From Diphasiastrum complanatum (taxonomy: Eukaryota > Streptophyta > Lycopodiopsida > Lycopodiales > Lycopodiaceae), in contig CM055112.1 in the NCBI GenBank assembly GCA_029204225.1, positions 257,001 to 315,000 of the forward strand: 58,000 nt of DNA. The letters are read 5' to 3'. Of this stretch, positions 46,454 through 58,000 are shown one piece after another. A program made the translations under genes and the position numbers. How positions within the stretch are numbered: the first letter of the stretch is position 1; the number at the start of each line of letters is the position of its first letter. The notes beneath the pieces were generated by a model that made no database searches, was not told the DNA's origin, and saw nothing but the letters and a program-made list of their open reading frames with translations.

Positions 46454-48090
46454 ATGGCAAACGAGAGTGTACTTAAAACTACTCATCCAAGTGATGTCAA
46501 AGACCTCAAATTTCTGATCGACTCCACCAGGCCCAATGCAGTTCCCGATGCTTACATTCAGCCTCTGAAGTATCGTCCTGTGAAATCTGATCGAGCCAGC
46601 TCTACTGGTCATGAGACAATCCCAGTGGTGGATCTGGCAAAGCTGAAAAATGGCCTCCGGCAGGATGTTATAAGTGCTATCGGGCGAGGAGTGGGGATTC
46701 TTCCAGGTTAGTCAGAATCCAGCTGAATTTGCTGCTTTTATTCATCTAATTATCCCATAACGTTCATTATTCCTTCATTTTTAACGGCATCTGTTCACCT
46801 TCTATAATAGTTAAATATTTACCTTATCGGTCTGTCAAGTAAAGCAATGAATATGTATCTGATTTATGTATCAGATTATCAACCATGGGTTCTCTCTACT
46901 CATCGGCCAGAGAATGTTGGAAGCTACAGAGAAGTTTTTCAATCTTCCAGTTAAGGACAGGATGGCCTACTTCTCCTCAGATATGACAAAGCCATTGAGG
47001 TATGGGACAAGCCATAACCCGACGATTGATTCTGCTCTACAGTGGAGGGATTGCATGTACCTTCCTTGCAAACTAGCCGAAGAGAATGTGCAGACCTGGC
47101 CTGCTGTATACCGGTATGAAATCTAACTGAAATGTCACACTGACACACACACACACACACACAAACACAAAGCGCATCTGACTATATATCATGTTTTTTC
47201 CCAATCAGGAAGGAAGCGCTTGATTATGTCAAAGAAATGAACAATCTCACAGAGATTCTTCTAGAACTCATGTCCGAGAGCTTGCACCTTGCTCCTAACA
47301 CGTTGAGAAACGTTCTCGGTCCCGATATGCTTCACAACATGGTATTGAACTATTATCCTGCTTGCCCTCAGCCAGACCTTACAATTGGCTTCAGAGAACA
47401 TTCAGACAAAAGCACCATCACCATTCTCCTGCAAGATGAAATAGGCGGACTAGAAGTATCTCACAAAGACTGTTGGGTTCCAGTTCAACCTCTCAAGGAT
47501 GCTTTGTTGGTCAATCTCGGCGATGTCATGGAGGTATATATTCGACATGGGCTTTCAAACTAAAATGGCCACTATGCCTTGGAAGCAGCATTAATTTGTT
47601 GATTCTGAAATTCCCCCTACGCCTAAGCGGTTGGGGGGGCTTCTTAGGGTGGAAAATACTCACCAAGCCAGTTGCATTGTTGTGAATTTATTCATGGAAG
47701 TAGCTTTTATATGCTAGTACTGCTTCAAGCAAAAGCTACTATTGCTATTATATATGTTCCAAACTATATTTGAGCATACTCTTGGAACTAGACAATGTTG
47801 AATGAGCAATAATTGATTATTGACTGCAGATACTTTCAAATGGACGATACAAAAGCATAGCACATCGGGTTATAGTCAACTCAAACTCAAAGCGTTTATC
47901 AATTGGATCATTCTACAATGTGGCATATAATGCCATCATTTCTCCACTCCCACATTGTGTGGATGAAACTCATCCACTAGCATTTAAGAAGGTAATGTTT
48001 ATGGATTTCTTCAAAAAGTTTGTCTCTCGAGACTTGGATGGGAAAAATGCTCTTGACTACGTGAAAATAACACCAATTGAAGAGCCATAG
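46454..48090 (+). pseudogene. 2-oxoglutarate dioxygenase (F6'H-like), frameshifted exon 1
   Basis: Fe(II)/2-oxoglutarate-dependent dioxygenase, closest by memory to feruloyl-CoA 6'-hydroxylase (coumarin pathway). Exons: 46454-46706, 46875-47113, 47209-47533, 47830-48090, all GT-AG. Iron ligands are the HSD codons at 47399-47407 (EHSDKS) and the His at 47863 (SIAHRV). The 2-oxoglutarate RxS is at 47893-47901 (KRLSIGSF). The end HRV...DGKNALDYVKI fits the F6'H group. Exon 1 is 253 nt, one base out of phase: its frame ends AIGRGVGILP, whereas the next frame reads EEWGFFQ directly into IINHG of exon 2, as expected of the family. About eight bases (or two modulo three) seem lost near 46680-46690. 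Unless a donor at 46691 is used, the gene is broken. Everything else is intact, so the loss is recent or an assembly error. Confidence 0.82.
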
Positions 48091-49098
<1,008 letters not shown>

Positions 49099-49390
49099 AT
49101 GAAGAATGAAGAGTAGGGTTGTGTGTTTTCCCTACTTATAGAACATAGAGGACACTTAGGTATACTAAGTGTAGATTATTGCTCACCGTTAGATTGAATG
49201 TCCATAATGTGCACAGATCTTGGCCATCGAAAGATTTCCAACTTTCCCACCATTTTTTCTTTTGCTTTGTGGGGTCTTCCAATATAGTAAGGCATTTTTT
49301 AGCCATATTTGTACACGGTTAATACGAGACACATTCCTTCCACAAAAAATTGTGAAGCTAATGAAGTAGTATATGTATGTGACAGAGCCC

Positions 49391-49521
<131 letters not shown>

Positions 49522-49734
49522 AAATTTTGCATGCTCATCACATGAATCTTTTTTTTTTAACTATTTCTAAAATGTTTATCAGTTGCCTGCAGTATTTTTC
49601 CCTCCTCCTCTTCTACCCATTATGTCTCACAACACCTCCCCCAGCCAAAGGTCAGGCCATAGTCGCAGGTTATTCCATTTTCCTCCATGAGCGAGGAATC
49701 CTTACTCAACTACTTTGATCAATTGCCTTTCTCG

Positions 49735-50580
49735 CAACAGGTTAGACGCTCGACGAGAGGCTCGTAGCTCTAGTAGACTAGTTGACTACCCATTTTCCTC
49801 CGAGGAGATTCAATCGACTCCTCACCCTTATAGTTGACATGCTTTTCCTTCCCGCAATGGTCCCTCTGGCAAGGGTCCCTCTCCCATCCATGCCACTACT
49901 ACTAGTGCTTCCCCCCAACACTCTCGGGACAAGAAGAGGAGCTACCTCGGTGTCTCCCATTGTGGAGGTTGTGGCAATGACGATGATCCACCTAATGTGG
50001 TCATCAATCTTGCATGTCCGCGTAGCACATCTCGTCGTGGAGACTCCTTGCTTTGAGAGACACTGACCTAGGAGGCAGCACATAGGGCACGTGATACTGC
50101 GACTCCTACATATCTCACACTTGAGATTCCCATCCCCCCACTTTCACTCCTCACATTTTTCCTCCCTCTGGACCCACTTCCCCAGAGTACACTTATCCTT
50201 CCTATACTCCATGGAGTCATGCTTCTCCATGGGGTCAGGACACTCCCCTCCATATCCCCCTTGGCTATTCTCCATCGGCTTAGGCCACTCTCCTCCAGAC
50301 TCCCCCTGGCTATTCTCCTCTCCCGACTCTCCCCCCCATGCATATGGACAGTACAATACCGAAACCCCACCTCCCCAGTATTCTCCCATTGGTGGGACTA
50401 CTCCGCCACCTGAGGCCACCCCCATAGACACTCCCATGGCCACACCTCCACCAACTTACATCCCGTCGTTGTATGACATAGATCAGAACGGTCTCATAAT
50501 TCAAAATGCTTGTGGTAAGTTGGCCATCTTGTGCATGAGGGAGCTCATGTATATACACTTTCCCTGAGGCATATTTCATG
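49735..50580 (+). pseudogene. CACTA (Ptta/En/Spm)-like ORF remnant, Pro-rich
   Basis: Frame-broken coding DNA. It reads RREARSSSRLVDYPFSSEE (49752 on), then a Ser/Pro-rich part, HSPPYPPWLFSIGLGHSPP and TPPPEATPIDTPMATPPPTY, ending IPSLYDIDQNGLIIQNACGK at a strong donor GTAAGT (about 50515). Repeated H/SPP(Y/D)(P/S)PWLFS motifs are tandem. Plant proteins annotated Ptta/En/Spm have a similar Pro-rich head followed by a ..D.dGr.ii.. motif; this is by memory. The downstream VIEQLRIQVD piece may be the next exon. Confidence 0.4.
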
Positions 50581-50645
50581 ACTGGTGTGAGGTCCACATA
50601 GACCGCAAGAATCGTGTCATTGAGCAGTTGCGTATCCAAGTTGAT

Positions 50646-51040
50646 TTATCCTCCAATGACCTTTTCCCTTATAAAGTGGTGTGCAATCTCAATATGTTTG
50701 ATTCTTCCATGGAAGATAGGATTGTTAGCAAGAGCTTGAGCCGAGATGTCACACTTGATGATAGGTAGATCTTCATCCTTGATGCACTTGAGCTCCACAA
50801 GTAATCTTTTGATCCATAGTACCTCTTTATTAGTGGTTGTAAGAGCCTTGTACTCGGTTTCACATGAAGATAAAGATATAGTATCTTGTTTCTTGGATAA
50901 CCAAGACACAAGATTGCCTCTAATAAAAATAGTAAGAGCACTAGTGGACTTCCTATCCACCTTGTCACTTGAAAATTCCAAATCCAAGCCTAGCAACCAT
51001 TGATAGATCTTCACTTCTATAGAATAACACAATAATATTT
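50646..51040 (-). pseudogene. Copia RNase H fragment
   Basis: Minus strand: SSDKVDRKSTSALTIFIRG, LVSWLSKKQDTISLSSCETE and VLWIKRLLVELK. These match the C-terminal RNase H domain of copia polyproteins (D..DRKSTSG...G...SW.SKKQ..v.LSS.E.EY). It ends with HIEIAHHFIREKV near 50660. The stop and the rest of the element are absent; a CACTA-like remnant abuts it. Confidence 0.9.
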
Positions 51041-51099
51041 TCTGTTACTCACAAATATAATCTATAAGCGAATGATCGACTGAATATGCAAATTTTTCT

Positions 51100-51155
51100 C
51101 GGATTGCAATTTTTTTTTTTCAAAAGCTACCAATATGGGTTTCATGTGATCATTT
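51100..51155 (+). repeat. Dispersed repeat shared with 9961-10015
   Basis: A T-run followed by C/TAATATGGGT.TCATGTGA appears both here and in the TIFY8 leader region (9961-10015) in the same order (GCAATTTTTTTTTTT, GCCAATATGGG, TCATGTGA). It is a dispersed element of unknown type. Confidence 0.5.
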
Positions 51156-51176
51156 GAAAGCATCACATGTCACTTA

Positions 51177-51380
<204 letters not shown>

Positions 51381-51389
51381 ATGTCCATG

Positions 51390-52042
51390 TCCTATATATA
51401 GGATTCGGCATAATCCTAGACTTGGATATCGGTACTCCAGTGTACGAGATTATTAGTTATGCCACGTCATTTCGGTAGGCCATGAATGTAAGCTCTAATT
51501 GGACCTATGGAGCTTTTGCATGGTGATTGACAACTTTTGTGCAAGAATAGGAGATCAATTGCTTTTGATAGGAATGGAGAGATCCTAGAGGGAATATTCT
51601 CTATCATTTGGAGATTATATAACCTGGTGGAACTCGCCATCTCCTCATTCAAGTTTTATGTTTCCAAGAGCCAGGATTCTCTCCTCTCTTGCATTCAGTC
51701 ACCATGGCTTGGGGGTGAAGCGGTTAGGGATTTGACTTTTTGTTTTCTATTGGTTGGGTGGCTTGGCTCCACAGGTGTCCTTTTGGTTGCATGCAACATG
51801 ATCTAGGTAGATCTTCAGTTGTTAAAAATTTGATGGTTGGAAAACTTGTGAATGTGGAATTATTCACTTCAGAGATTTCCTAGATATGTTATTTATTCAT
51901 GAGAAATAGAGTTCTTTTGTAGCTGAGTTGCAAGATTCTTAGTGAGTTATGTGAGTAACATATGCGGATTATGGAAGAAACTGCCTGAGTTTGAAGCCTA
52001 TGTTTGTGTATAGGAACATAGTTGGATAAGTTGGTTATGTAC
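51390..52042 (+). mobile_element. Relative of the non-coding LTR element
   Basis: Shares CATGGCTTGGGGG..GCGGTT and GGCTTGGCTCCA with the 3' LTR at 43869-43905, and the internal words GAGT(A)ACATATGCGGATT and GTGGATCTACTATGT with 42680-42790. LTR borders, PBS and TSD were not identified. The element is rearranged. Confidence 0.6.
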
Positions 52043-52357
52043 GTCTCAATATTGTGGATCTACTATGTGTTTCCTGTGTACTGAGTTTATATCGTATACT
52101 TAAACTAGTCAAAGAGCATAGACATATAAACAAGTAATATTCAGAACAATTACTTGCAAGTTAGTGACTCTTTCTGTGAAAAGGGTAATTCATTAACTTA
52201 GTCTCAATATTGTGGATCTACTATGTGTTTCCTATGTACATACTTAAACTAGTCAAAGAGCATAGACATATGAACAAGTAATATTCGGAACAATTACTTG
52301 CAAGTTAGTGACTCTTTCTGTGAAAAGGGTAATTCATTAACCTAGTCTCAATATTGT
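52043..52357 (+). repeat. Tandem duplication in non-coding LTR family
   Basis: Units 52043-52200 (158 bp) and 52201-52344 (144 bp, lacking about 14 bp after CTATGTACA) start GTCTCAATATTGTGGATC and contain TTAAACTAGTCAAAGAGCAT. A partial third start follows at 52345. The sequence recurs inverted at 55319-55436 and more distantly at 42740-42920. Confidence 0.9.
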
Positions 52358-53305
52358 CAAGGTGATCTAACTCTTGATGAGGACGGTGTTGATGCTCAAA
52401 ACACAAATGATGATGCTTTTGTGATGTCTACATGTTTGGGATATTGATCCATGGTGGATTGATCGTGGAGCAAGCTCACACATGACTTTTCACAAAGAGT
52501 ATTTCACTTCTTTATTGGCATATGGAGATGACAAGAGGGTGATTTTTACGGCCAATGATGGTGAGTGTACAATCAAAGACAGGAGGTTAGGAGCTAATCT
52601 TCCAAAACCATTTTGGAATCAAACTTTGTTCTGTGCTAAATCTCTATGCAATAGATGGGCGGGTGCTATATTGGATGGAAGGACACCTTAGAGATGCTAT
52701 TCAAGAGGAGGCCGAGTGTCAAGTTTTTTAGAACTTCTAGATGCACTTGCTATGTCAATATAACTCTTGATGATAGGACAAAGGAGGATCCATCTTCAAG
52801 GAAATGTATATTTGTTGGATATAGTGAGGTGAGTACAAGGTTTACATTCCTACTACTAATTAGGTGATTATTGGTAGAGATGTCATTTTTTATGAGGGGA
52901 ACATTCCAAAAGTGTCTTCAAGTAATGATGGTGTGGATGGATCTAACAATCTCGATGTTGATGTTATGGATCCTACTTTAGATGGTTATGATGAAGGACT
53001 TTCATCAAGTGAAAAGCCAGGGAGAACATCAAGGGAAAGACAAACACCTTCAAGGCTAGCATATGATGAGAAACGTAAGCAAGTGGAAGTGACTCATTTT
53101 GCATCTCTCACATATTTTGGTGGATCTTCTTGTGCAGATGATGCTATGCAAGTACATGGTTGTTTTCATGGAATGGATGCAACTAATGGATCTGGAAAAC
53201 AAGTTTTGTTCAATGACTTTGATGGTCAAGTGGAAGATCAAGAGGTTTTGATCTCAAAGGGCTACTTCAACAACATGAAAGGAAAGATGGCAATTTGGAG
53301 CTAGT
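52358..53305 (+). pseudogene. Copia remnant: protease, integrase end, linker
   Basis: Protease region: IDRGASSHMTFHKEYFTSLL and VIFTANDGECTIKD (52455-52580). The catalytic D-S/T-G is D-R-G here. It jumps directly to the integrase C-terminus (TPLEMLFKRRPSVKFFRTS, SRKCIFVGYSE, 52676-52835), so the integrase core is deleted. Then VIIGRDVIFYEGNIPKVSS and a long acidic linker (52870-53304) with SGKQVLFNDFDGQVEDQEV. Reverse transcriptase and RNase H are missing. A relative is at 25883-26760. Confidence 0.8.
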
Positions 53306-54010
53306 CAAGAGCATCAAAGGAGAGTCAATTGGAAAAAATGTTTTGGATCTATTTTTTCAAGTTATTGTAAGAGTCAAGAAAGGTCAAAGGAGTAGTAAGG
53401 AAGTATTGTTCAAGTTTACTTTACTTGTTCTATCTCACGTTTGAGCAATTTGATGTGAATGCAAATTGTCAAGATATGGTCAAACTAGCTACATTGGTGT
53501 GCATCATTTTGATGTTGGAGTTGTACTAGCATTATTGGCTGGTTTTGCTGATGAAATGAAGCTATTGGAGGTTAATTATTTCACTCATTCATGATCAATT
53601 CATCAATTGATGATGGCATCTTGTGGCAAGATGGAGATGGAGGCTCATTCATGGAGTTCCATGGTGGATACACGACAAGAAAGGACAAAGAGGGAGGATA
53701 CATGCAAGCATGGTTGATCACTCACATTTATTTCTTGGTTGCTGTAATTTTCCAAAGATTTCAAGGTTTATAGCATGGAGGAATCATCTCATTTACATTC
53801 TACTTTGTTCTTCATGTTCTGTTCACATCTTGACATGTAAAATTGATGTAAGAAATAGTGAAGCATCCAAATTGGACACTATTCTCTATATCAATTATGG
53901 AAGCTACTTTAAAACCTTGAAAATGAGGTCTATACTTAGGATGGAGATAATTTTAAATTTGGATCAAAGTAATATGGTTAAAACTATGCTAAAACTAGTT
54001 GAAGAGGGAG
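53306..54010 (+). mobile_element. Copia 3' internal end and polypurine tract
   Basis: Non-coding region leading to AGTTGAAGAGGGAG (53997-54010), the polypurine tract directly before an LTR starting TGTGAGAAATT at 54011. The stretch around 53696-53705 (GGATACATGCAAGC) is the uninterrupted counterpart of the site where the 4.0-kb DNA transposon sits at 21846-25882. Confidence 0.75.
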
Positions 54011-54375
54011 TGTGAGAAATTGTCAACTAGTTTGCTATTTTGGACATATTTGTTTATTTGGAAATTGAGGCCAATTTTCATAATAGACTTAAAGATTGTC
54101 ATTTCAAAGTTATTTTAGTTCAAATGTGTTTGAACTGCCACTTTTAGAAAGTGAGGGAAATAGTAGGAGGTTGCATTTAGTAGATTCAAATTTGAATGTT
54201 GGAGACATTGAATCTAGGCCACATTAATAGTAGGGGGGTTTTGATATGGAGGGAAACCAAGATTATTAATGAGACATGGATCTGCTATATATAGCTATAC
54301 ACACGTGGGAAGAGAAGCATTCTCTCTCTTTCATCTCATTTCATGCTTATACATGAGTTTTCTTGGGTTCAGATG
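54011..54375 (+). mobile_element. Copia LTR (partial), plus strand
   Basis: Starts TGTGAGAAATT after the polypurine tract, contains a TATA-like TATATATAG at about 54282, a short CT seed (54311-54320) and TTCATGCTTATACATGAG, as in the LTR at 21 kb. It runs directly into gag C-terminal codons near 54376, so the LTR end, primer site and start of gag are deleted. Confidence 0.7.
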
Positions 54376-55192
<817 letters not shown>

Positions 55193-55318
55193 CTTATAAC
55201 CATGAGTAATGAGTCAATTACTCAAGTCAATTGCTAATGATTTACAAACCTCAAATATCTAGGTGTCGCATCTGTTTATTTTGGAACAACACCACAGTTA
55301 GAATATCATCAAAACCAT

Positions 55319-55436
55319 CACTAAGTTAATGAATTTCGTTTTCACAAAAAGAGTCACAAGTAATTGTTCTGAATATTACGTGTTCATATGTCTATGCTCT
55401 TTGACTAGTTTAAGTATACGATATAAAATCAGTACA
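55319..55436 (-). repeat. Inverted copy of the 52.0-kb tandem unit
   Basis: Reverse complement of most of the unit at 52043-52200: CTAAGTTAATGAATT, AAGAGTCAC, AATTGTTCTGAATATTA, then CTATGCTCTTTGACTAG and TATACGATATAAA. Together the copies bracket the copia remnants at 52.4-55.2 kb as inverted repeats. Confidence 0.85.
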
Positions 55437-55439
55437 TCT

Positions 55440-56210
55440 CTCGTCTTCTTGTAGCAATCACTTGAAAAATGCCCCTTGATGCCACAATAGAAGCACTTCA
55501 ATTTAGACTTATCTTTCTACTTACCAATAGAAGAAGACTCACCATGATCTTTTCCTTTATAACAGTTTCCCTTGCTTTTGCCCTTGAACTTTCCTTTGAT
55601 GAACATGGCCTCCTCATCTTGAGATGTAGATGTAGATCCACCTCTTTCTTGAAGCCTATATTCCTCATTGATCAAGATATCTTATAGATCCACCAAAATT
55701 GGCAACGTTTTTTGAATAGTAAGACTTTGTATAATGTCAGCATGAGCATCCAACAAACCATTAAAAATAACTTGAACAAGTTCTCCTTCCTTAATGCTCT
55801 TGCAAGCTAACTCATCACTTAAAGCCTTCACTCTGAAAACAAAAGTATGAGGACTCTCTTCTTTCTTTTGTATGCTAGATTTGTCTGCTTAGAGTCAACA
55901 CTCTAGAAGTAGACTTGGATTTATAAAGCTTCTTCAAAGCTTCCCAAGCCTCTCGAGATGAATTGGACTTACCAATCTCCCTGAGTAGCTCATTGGTAAC
56001 ATTCATCTTGATCATGTGTAGAGCTTTCTTAGCTCTCTTGTCATATATCAATTGCTCTTGTTGAACCAAGGGTCTCTCCTCCAACCCTACAACAATATCC
56101 ATCAACTCATGCATTTCAAGAAGTGATTCGATTCTCACCTTCCATGTAGAGTAGTTGGATGAGGTAAGCTTGTCATTGCCTTCCAATATGAATCCACTCA
56201 TTGTAGCCAT
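55440..56210 (-). pseudogene. Copia Gag, nearly full length
   Basis: Minus strand from ATG 56210: MATMSGFILEGNDKLTSSNY, STWKVRIESLLEMHELMDIV (N-terminal domain typical of copia Gag), LREIGKSNSSREAWEALKKL and TSRVLTLSRQI. A frame change near 55875 is followed by EESPHTFVFRVKALSDELA, LVQVIFNGLLDAHADIIQS, ILINEEYRLQERGGSTS (with a stop near 55682) and the zinc knuckle CFYCGIKGHFSSDC (canonical CX2CX4HX4C) near 55490. No protease follows; the inverted repeat begins at 55436. Confidence 0.85.
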
Positions 56211-56426
56211 GTTGCGATGACCAGATCTTTCTCTTTTAGCCTATTCCAATGCACAAATAACTCTTTTGAAATACAACAAATGTTTTCAAAAAAAAATCAC
56301 AAAGATATAGAACCTCTTAATTCTCTTCTTGCACTTATACCTAGCAAATCAACACATGGAATGTAGAAATCTTGCAAAATTAGGGTTTTGACAAAATCAT
56401 AAAAAATTGAATATCTCAAATTCTAC

Positions 56427-58000
56427 ATGCAATTGCCTCCACGACTAGAACGAAGAATTCCACGTATCGATGCACCAAAGTATGATGGAGATTCTGACCC
56501 AGTCCAATTTCTCCAAGGCTTTGATAATGCATGCCATTTTTATGGAGATACCTCTAAAACTGAAAAGCTTCGCCTATTTCCCATGGTACTCTATGGAACC
56601 GCCAAGGAGTGGTACTTGAATCTCGAAGCTCCTGATCTTGCTTCTTAGACCACCCTCAAGGATGCTCTCATCAAGCGTTTCAAACCATCCAAACTGACTC
56701 AGAGCCCGTTCATTCAAATTACCCATATCAAGATGTGTCACAAAGAGTCTGTTCAAAACTACATTGAGCGTTTTAAACGTCTCAAAGTAGAATGTGTTGA
56801 TGAAAATATCACCGAACGTACGGCCATAAAATTGTTCTTAGTTGGATTGCCTAAAAACATCCGTTGTGAACTCAAACCAGTTGACCTTTATGATCAACTT
56901 AAAGATGTGATGACCGATGCTATCTGTGAGGAAGACAAAGATTTCAACGATGACTTTGACCATCGTGAAAAGAAATCTAAGAATCCGGACCGTCTTAATC
57001 ACCCGAAGTTTGACAATATTGCTCAATCTTTTGAACTTCTACATCAAATGGAAACCTGGCAAAAAGTTCAACAATCTCATATGGATAAACTCACTACCGA
57101 TTTCCAAACTACCATGATACAGATTGTTGAGAAATCCTTTCCAACAACGGAAAATGTCTGGTGTCCAATCTGCTCACAACATCACACTGCTAATGAATGC
57201 CCTTAACTACCTTACCATTTCCCAACAACCACCAGACCTACCATCTATCGAGCTTACCGCCCTTACCCTCCACAATAGCCTGTGCCATAACCAGGGGCCT
57301 ACCAACCACGACCAACTGCACTAAATCAATACCAATCACCACGTCAACAGTTTGTCGTTAACCAACCTGCCCCACATAACATTGTCCATTATCTTGATCC
57401 GAATACCATCGATCCGACAACCTACTATGTGGAAGACAATACTCAATCGCAATACTCTACTAAAACGGTTGTTTATTATACCTATGATTCTAATGCTCAA
57501 ACAGTGGATCCCAATGCCCAAGCTTACAATCCAAACCAAACTATCTTTGTCGCACATCAACTGCCCCCAATACGAGGATGTTTTATCTGTGCAAGTAAAC
57601 ATCCTAGTATTTGCTGCCCAGATAAACTCCGTTTTCCTCCATCTTGTGAAAGTTGTGGTTTGAACATCACGTAAAGGACTGCCCATCCCGATCTAGGCCT
57701 GCTGCTTCTGTCTGTTCAGTGCAAGTAAAAACCTTACCCATCGAAACTCATCCTGCTTGGGTCTTGACTCGGGCACAAACCCAAAGTGAAGCCCCTACAC
57801 TTGAACCCAGCAAAACTCAGTCGCAGGGTAGTCCTCCAAGTGAAGAACCCATCTAAAGAAATTCGGTTGCATTATCAGTATCGCCAGCAAATCCGCAATG
57901 TCGACCAACAATCTTCCACTTCCCATAAAGTACCTCACAAGCCCTCTAAAAGCAAAACTCTTGAGGGTACCAAAGTTTGGAGAGATTTACTACAAGCCAA
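56427..58000 (+). pseudogene. Gypsy Gag with three CX2CX3HX4C knuckles, cut by window end
   Basis: Retrotransposon Gag capsid domain: RIDAPKYDGDSDPVQFLQGF, FPMVLYGTAKEWYLNLEAP, in-frame TAG at 56646-56648, LKDALIKRFKPSKLTQSPF, ESVQNYIERFKRLKVEC. Then knuckle 1 CPICSQHHTANEC (about 57166), knuckle 2 CFICASKHPSICC and knuckle 3 CESCGL..EHHVKDC (frame change near 57660). WVLTRAQTQSEA follows, as in the copy at 27.8 kb. After a frame change near 57853 the frame stays open to the edge (LHYQYRQQIRNVDQQ, KVWRDLLQA), so protease and pol may lie to the right. Best-preserved member of this Gag family here. Confidence 0.82.

Noticed and set aside
55469-55687. 72-codon plus-strand frame
   Set aside because: Exact antisense of the copia Gag zinc-knuckle region.

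Overview
The window looks like nuclear DNA of a flowering plant. It holds GT-AG-spliced genes of plant families (TIFY8, a feruloyl-CoA-hydroxylase-like 2-oxoglutarate dioxygenase), a short TTTAGGG telomere-type array, and many plant LTR retrotransposon remnants of the Ty3/gypsy and Ty1/copia types. I cannot name the species. An unusual number of very long CT/GA dinucleotide tracts (about ten in 58 kb) is its most visible signature.

Layout. 0-4.3 kb: decayed gypsy integrase (minus strand), LTR-like DNA and an unrecognised coding remnant. 6-7.8 kb: a degenerate 59-bp tandem repeat broken by palindromic DNA, a tRNA-derived SINE-like sequence, fold-back DNA and microsatellites. 8.4-15.06 kb: the one clearly intact host gene, TIFY8 (seven coding exons, plus strand), with a probable G-box promoter and leader upstream. 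15-20.5 kb: AT-rich intergenic DNA with a short telomeric array. 20.6-26.8 kb: a minus-strand copia remnant cleanly split by a complete 4,037-bp DNA transposon (21846-25882). The transposon has identical 35-bp terminal inverted repeats and carries divergent genes. 27.5-31 kb: remnants of a gypsy-like Gag with unusual zinc knuckles. 31-39 kb: related LTRs with CT tracts, a LINE-type ORF1 remnant, and an LTR end with a tRNA-Met primer site. 39.1-44.5 kb: a minisatellite, then a coiled-coil protein remnant split by a 3.1-kb LTR element that has no protein-coding capacity. 45.5 kb: copia integrase remnant. 46.4-48.1 kb: a four-exon dioxygenase gene with a frameshift in exon 1. 49-58 kb: dense nested copia, CACTA-like and gypsy remnants; the last one runs off the right edge.

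How the parts relate. Apart from TIFY8 and the dioxygenase, nearly every coding signal is a mobile-element fragment. Several fragments are copies of one another (copia at 26.5/53 kb, Gag at 28/30/57 kb, the coiled-coil family at 27.6/40 kb, the non-coding LTR family at 42.7/52.1/55.4 kb), so copies can be used to infer empty sites and breakpoints. The strongest candidate for something undescribed is the 4.0-kb transposon. The uninterrupted copia copy near 53.7 kb gives its empty site and shows no target-site duplication. All calls come from reading the sequence; no database search was possible.
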